A stretch of 64,000 bases of DNA, taken from the NCBI GenBank assembly GCA_013397795.1, contig VZTJ01002466.1, positions 1,108,522 to 1,172,521 of the forward strand. Direction: 5' to 3'. The stretch comes from Orthonyx spaldingii. Taxonomy: Eukaryota > Chordata > Aves > Passeriformes > Orthonychidae. The notes beneath the pieces are model-generated. The model worked only from the letters and a program-made list of their open reading frames with translations, was not told the origin of the DNA and did not search any database. The position numbers and the translations under genes are program-made. Of the stretch, positions 59,931 to 64,000 are shown piece after piece (positions within the stretch are counted from its first letter, which is position 1; each line of letters begins with the position of its first letter).

Positions 59931-62900
59931 CTATGGAGGCAGACAGAAGCAAACAGTGAATAGAAATATTGAACACTGGTTTTTTAAACTCTGATTGTTT
60001 ACATCCAACACAATCTTCTACATGAATTTCAAGTTGCTGGACTTATATGAGGTTTAACAAGGTAGATTTATAAATATATATTTCATTTTAAAATCCTACT
60101 TGCTATTGGCATTTTTTGTTTAGTTTTAAGTTCATAACTAGTCTGTGAGTTAAATCTAGTAAACACAGAATGGATGAAGCATTTAATAGAGGAAAACATA
60201 TAATCCAGCATAGTAACCATGAAATAGAATGGGTAATTTGGGTTCTTCTGTTGCCTTTCTGGCAAATAGTGGTGGGCCAGGAGAAACCAAAGTTTTGGGT
60301 TTTGTTGAATCCCATTTGCTCTTTTCTCCACAACTGCTGCTTGGAGAAAGACTTGAAGGACCCAGGTTACCATTATGTAACTCAGTAGTGTGCTTTCAGT
60401 GTTCTTTCCTTCAGTTACATGTGGAGTATTTATTTTGCTTCACCTTTGTGTAAGAGATATGTGTGAAAGGAACTGCCTGCAAAAAGTCAGGATCAAGTAC
60501 AAACTGTAGGAGAGGTGGGGAAGTTCGACCATGAGATTGTGGTTTTGTGTTGAATAATTTTCTTGCAAATGAGTTTTCAACTTTCCTATCCCCAGTCAAA
60601 TACTGCTTGAATACGTCTCTTACATGCTGCTTTCTAGCTCATGCTTCTGTGAAAAAATTCCTATGACACTTTAGTCTGTAAATGCAGACTTTCAAAAGCC
60701 CTTTGAGAAACTGCAAAGCCCAAAGCATTTCTGCATTAAAGAATCTTTTCTAACATGTATGAGTTTAATATTTCTCCACAATGAAAGATTTGTCTAGGGA
60801 AAAAAATGTTTGAAGATGTGGGCATGTGACATTGTTTATTGTATTACATATAATTTGAGTTCTTCTCTTTGTCTGTTACAGATGGCAAACATACTTATTA
60901 GTATATTTTTGACATATTAACATTCATTTTTATGTCTCTTCCTGAGAAGTTTAACAACTTCTAATACTATCTTTTTTACATAATTATTTTTGTGTTAAGG
61001 CTGCTAAAACTTTTCCACTGTTACTTTACTTTTGTTTTCTAATAGGTTTTTCTTTTGAGGGGAAAAATTTCATAGATTTTATGTGCAATCATATTTATGG
61101 CTGCTCATAATATGTAGCTATTATATATATATTTCAGAAAGAATAAACAAAATCAGCAGCTGTAATTTTTTTTTGCTTTAGTATGAAGATTCACTGTTCA
61201 ACCTTTGTAATAATTCATGTGAGCCCTAGTCAAGAATCTGAAGAGTAGAAATTGTAAGTCTACTGCTAGTTTAACTCCTCTCTGAGGGTATACACCGAGG
61301 AGTGGTGTTCTGAGTATGTATCTTGGCAAGTAGTGATGACCTGTTTGTTTTGGTATTACATGTTTGTATTTGATAGACCTCCTGGGGTTTTCCTTGCTTA
61401 TATTTTATTCAAAGAGCACATGAAGACCACATATATATTGCTTTATTTGTGTTGAACAACTGAGGGGTTTATTATTCAAAAAGAAAAGCATTAAATTGCG
61501 TTAATGATGCTGTCACAAACTAAAACATAGGGTGGGTTTCCAGAATTCTATGATGTTTCATTTATTTGTCATACAATTATGGCCCAGGGATGAAGGAAGT
61601 TTAAGAAAATCGAGATAATTTTGTGAATCTGATTTTACTGCAGATATTTAAACTGCCTGGAGAATCTGTGTGAGAAAGAAATGTGTAGACAGAGATCTTG
61701 GGTCAGGCTTTTTGTTCCTTGTATGCAAATCAATCACTTCAAGCTAAACTCAGATCAGAACTCCCCTGGCTGGATTACCAAACTGTCACAATGTGGTATT
61801 GCTGTTGTCTCACTGTAGTAGTTGTAATCTGGGTACCCAGATGGTTTCCCATTCTTCTCAATAGCCTGGGCTAAAGGTCACATTATGTCTGGTGATGGCA
61901 GAAGTGAATCTTGTTAATGTCCCTTACGAAAATGAAGATATGTGTGAACCTGAGGTAACCAGAGACCTTCATTTTAGCTTATCTGAAATGGGAATATATT
62001 CCAGACTTTTGCTGATTTTTTCTCAAGCCCTGAATTTTGACTAAGCCCTGAATTAGGAGTAAATAGGCAATAAATTGAGAGATATGGTATTGTCCCATAT
62101 GATAAATTCCTTTGTACCTGGGGAAATGTATTGCTGAGCTTTATGTACTCCTAATTCTGGTCACTCACAGAGCCAGGTCTTTTCCTTCCCATAGATATGT
62201 GTACAGCCAAGGGAAAGAAACCATCTCAGGCTGTGTAGAAGTGACAGAAAGAAAAAAGACAAGAAAAGAACCCAAGACAATTCATAAGTGAGCTGAGGCC
62301 TTAGAAAATTGTATAAATATCTGTCAGTGTGTGAGAGTTAGAAGCTCAGAAAATAAATTAAACATAAGGAGATTAAAGGGGCAGGCAAGTGAGAGACAAA
62401 AAAAGAGATGTGTTGACCTCGCTTAACTTGGAAAAGCTAATTAATAAAGAGGAAAAACACGGTTAAGGATTCAGCATGAAGGTGAGCTTTCTTTTAGGTG
62501 ATACTTATTAACAATCTGGAACATTACTATGCAGAATAATAGTCTGAAGAGCTATTATTTCTAGTAGAAGTAAGTGAGTCTAGACTATAACATGTTAGTT
62601 CAGTGACTTTGTAGAAAACCTGTGAATTATTTTGTTCTTAGACCTTTAAGCAGAAAAGCTTCTCATTGGAAGGTGTGGAGGACCAAGCTTTTATGTTCCA
62701 AGGTAAGAGTAAAGCGAGTTGAAATGTGGTCATTGGCGCACACATGAATCAAGTAAGGGACGTCCCCTTTCAATTAGATGGTATCCCTCTTATATAGTTG
62801 TAATGGCAATAACACTTCTTCCATATAAAACTGGAAATGAGAAGAGATACAAAACAAGTAGATGTTACCAGGGGTATTGAAATGAGTGGCAGAAGACTCA

Positions 62901-64000
62901 TTTATGGAGTAATGGATACCAAGTGTGTTGTTTTACTGTTAAAAATTGTAGTTACATTCTGTTGAATTTTTCCCAACCTTCACCTTCTTTTATGCTACAG
63001 GCAGATAAACCTTATTTGAAGGTAAAAACAGTACTGGATTTAACATGTTGCTCAAAAGTGTGTCTGTACTATAAAAATACTGTGTTAACAAAGCAAAGCA
63101 ACTTTCCATTTAATGACTTTAAACATAGATTTGCTGCTCGTGCAAGTGTGCATTTCATCATACCAGACAATCTGTAACACACTTCTGCAAGTGCAATAAC
63201 AAGCCAAGTTGTTTTTAACCTAAGTCATGTGTGAGAGGAGGGAGAGGAATCAGAATAATGTTTTTTCTTCTTCATATATACAACACAGGAAACTGTATAA
63301 CAGGTTCTGACATCCTGTGCCTTTTGATATTATTAGTGCTAAGCAATGCTAGTAGAGTGGATAGTCAAGTTCCATGTTTCTAGAGATGAATAATTAAAAG
63401 AAGGAGATGCTGAGAAGATTTTTATTTGATAAAAATATACAGTCAAAATGCACAGGTTCTATATTTTCATTCAAAGGTGAGATTTCCTGTGTGAATACAA
63501 CAGGTTAAGGCCCTATTTTATAGCTTTGCTCTTTTGTTGTATATTTTCACACTCATCTGCCTATACCATGTTTGTTCACCCTTACTGTTCATGTTTCCTG
63601 TTTATTTTTAACCATAGGTGAAGAATGTATTTTCTCATCTAACACCTATGCTTCCTGTTATAAATAATCCCTTGCAAAACACCTGTGAGTCCTTATTTGT
63701 GCTGCTAATAAATTAGCAAGCAAGGCAGTATTGAAATGCATGGAAAAAGTTAAGGGTGCAAAAAATATTTTGCATTAGTCTTTGCCATGGAAGTGATCAA
63801 ATTGCTAAAACTGAGAGCCAGAGGCAAACATGCAGGTGTGGTTCTCACCAGCTGCCTGGCTTGTAACTTGGTAGTTAACTTGGACTCATGTGGCACCAGC
63901 GAGTGTGGTGGTGTGAGGTGCTGCTCTGCCCAAGCCTCTGCTGCCTTCTGAAAGTCTGCGCCAGCTCTCAAACTGCTCTGGGGAGTCAAGAAAGCTGTAG

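Larger units (their letters stand above)
28334..64000 (+). other. SLC1A2: SLC1A2 intron 1 (5' part, at least 35.7 kb)
   Basis: The intron begins GTGAGG and runs off the end of the window. I looked for exon 2, whose product should contain NNMPKQVEVRMHDS, and did not find it, so the intron is longer than 35.7 kb; first introns of SLC1A2 are also very large in mammals. Recognised contents are a (TAA)n tract, (TG)n runs, two CR1 pieces, a MIR-like relic, two adjacent perfect hairpins and a three-unit tandem repeat. The intervals 28716-32100, 32119-36462, 36521-40234, 40311-47313, 48851-52095, 52405-59651 and 59931-64000 appear to be unique AT-rich sequence apart from short homopolymers. Open frames up to 174 codons occur but show no recognised homology. 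Confidence 0.85.

Overview
This window is vertebrate nuclear DNA, almost certainly from a bird. It has split genes with exact GT-AG junctions, CR1 retrotransposon tails on both strands, and a nuclear copy of mitochondrial DNA (NUMT) in the gene order cytb - tRNA-Thr - tRNA-Pro - ND6 - tRNA-Glu, which is characteristic of birds. There are no prokaryotic features, operons or CRISPR arrays.

Two protein-coding genes are supported, both on the + strand and in the tandem order known from amniotes. (1) The 3' part of PAMR1 (peptidase domain containing associated with muscle regeneration 1): six coding exons between 12961 and 23344 encode three CCP/sushi modules, the middle one and the interrupted third being the familiar pair, followed by a complete trypsin-like domain. 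That domain keeps His and Asp of the triad but has Thr for the catalytic Ser, as expected for this pseudo-protease. The first CCP exon (12961-13131) appears to be extra relative to the mammalian protein as I remember it. The N-terminal CUB/EGF exons are not visible and should lie before the window. (2) SLC1A2 (EAAT2/GLT-1, the astroglial glutamate transporter): its CpG-island promoter (about 26985-28330, interrupted by an N gap at 27265-27831) and first coding exon, ATG at 28317 encoding MASTEG with a donor at 28334. Everything from 28334 to 64000 is the start of a very large first intron; exon 2 was not found.

Layout: 1-12960 is PAMR1 intron carrying a 1.1-kb NUMT split by a 261-bp solo LTR with a perfect 6-bp target duplication, MIR-like remnants and a CR1 copy. 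12961-23845 holds the PAMR1 exons, small introns (1.2-2.6 kb), a (GAAT)n microsatellite, an old CR1/L3-like relic and the 3' UTR. 23846-26984 is a short intergenic spacer. 26985-28333 is the SLC1A2 promoter, 5' UTR and exon 1. 28334-64000 is intron with simple repeats, CR1 pieces, two adjacent perfect hairpins, a three-unit 395-bp tandem repeat whose middle unit looks like an unequal-crossover hybrid, and one exon-like minus-strand frame of unknown status.

The two genes do not share a pathway. PAMR1 is a secreted multidomain protein linked to muscle and mesenchyme, and SLC1A2 is a synaptic glutamate-clearance transporter. Their adjacency is positional synteny, with about 3-4 kb between the PAMR1 poly(A) site and the SLC1A2 promoter.
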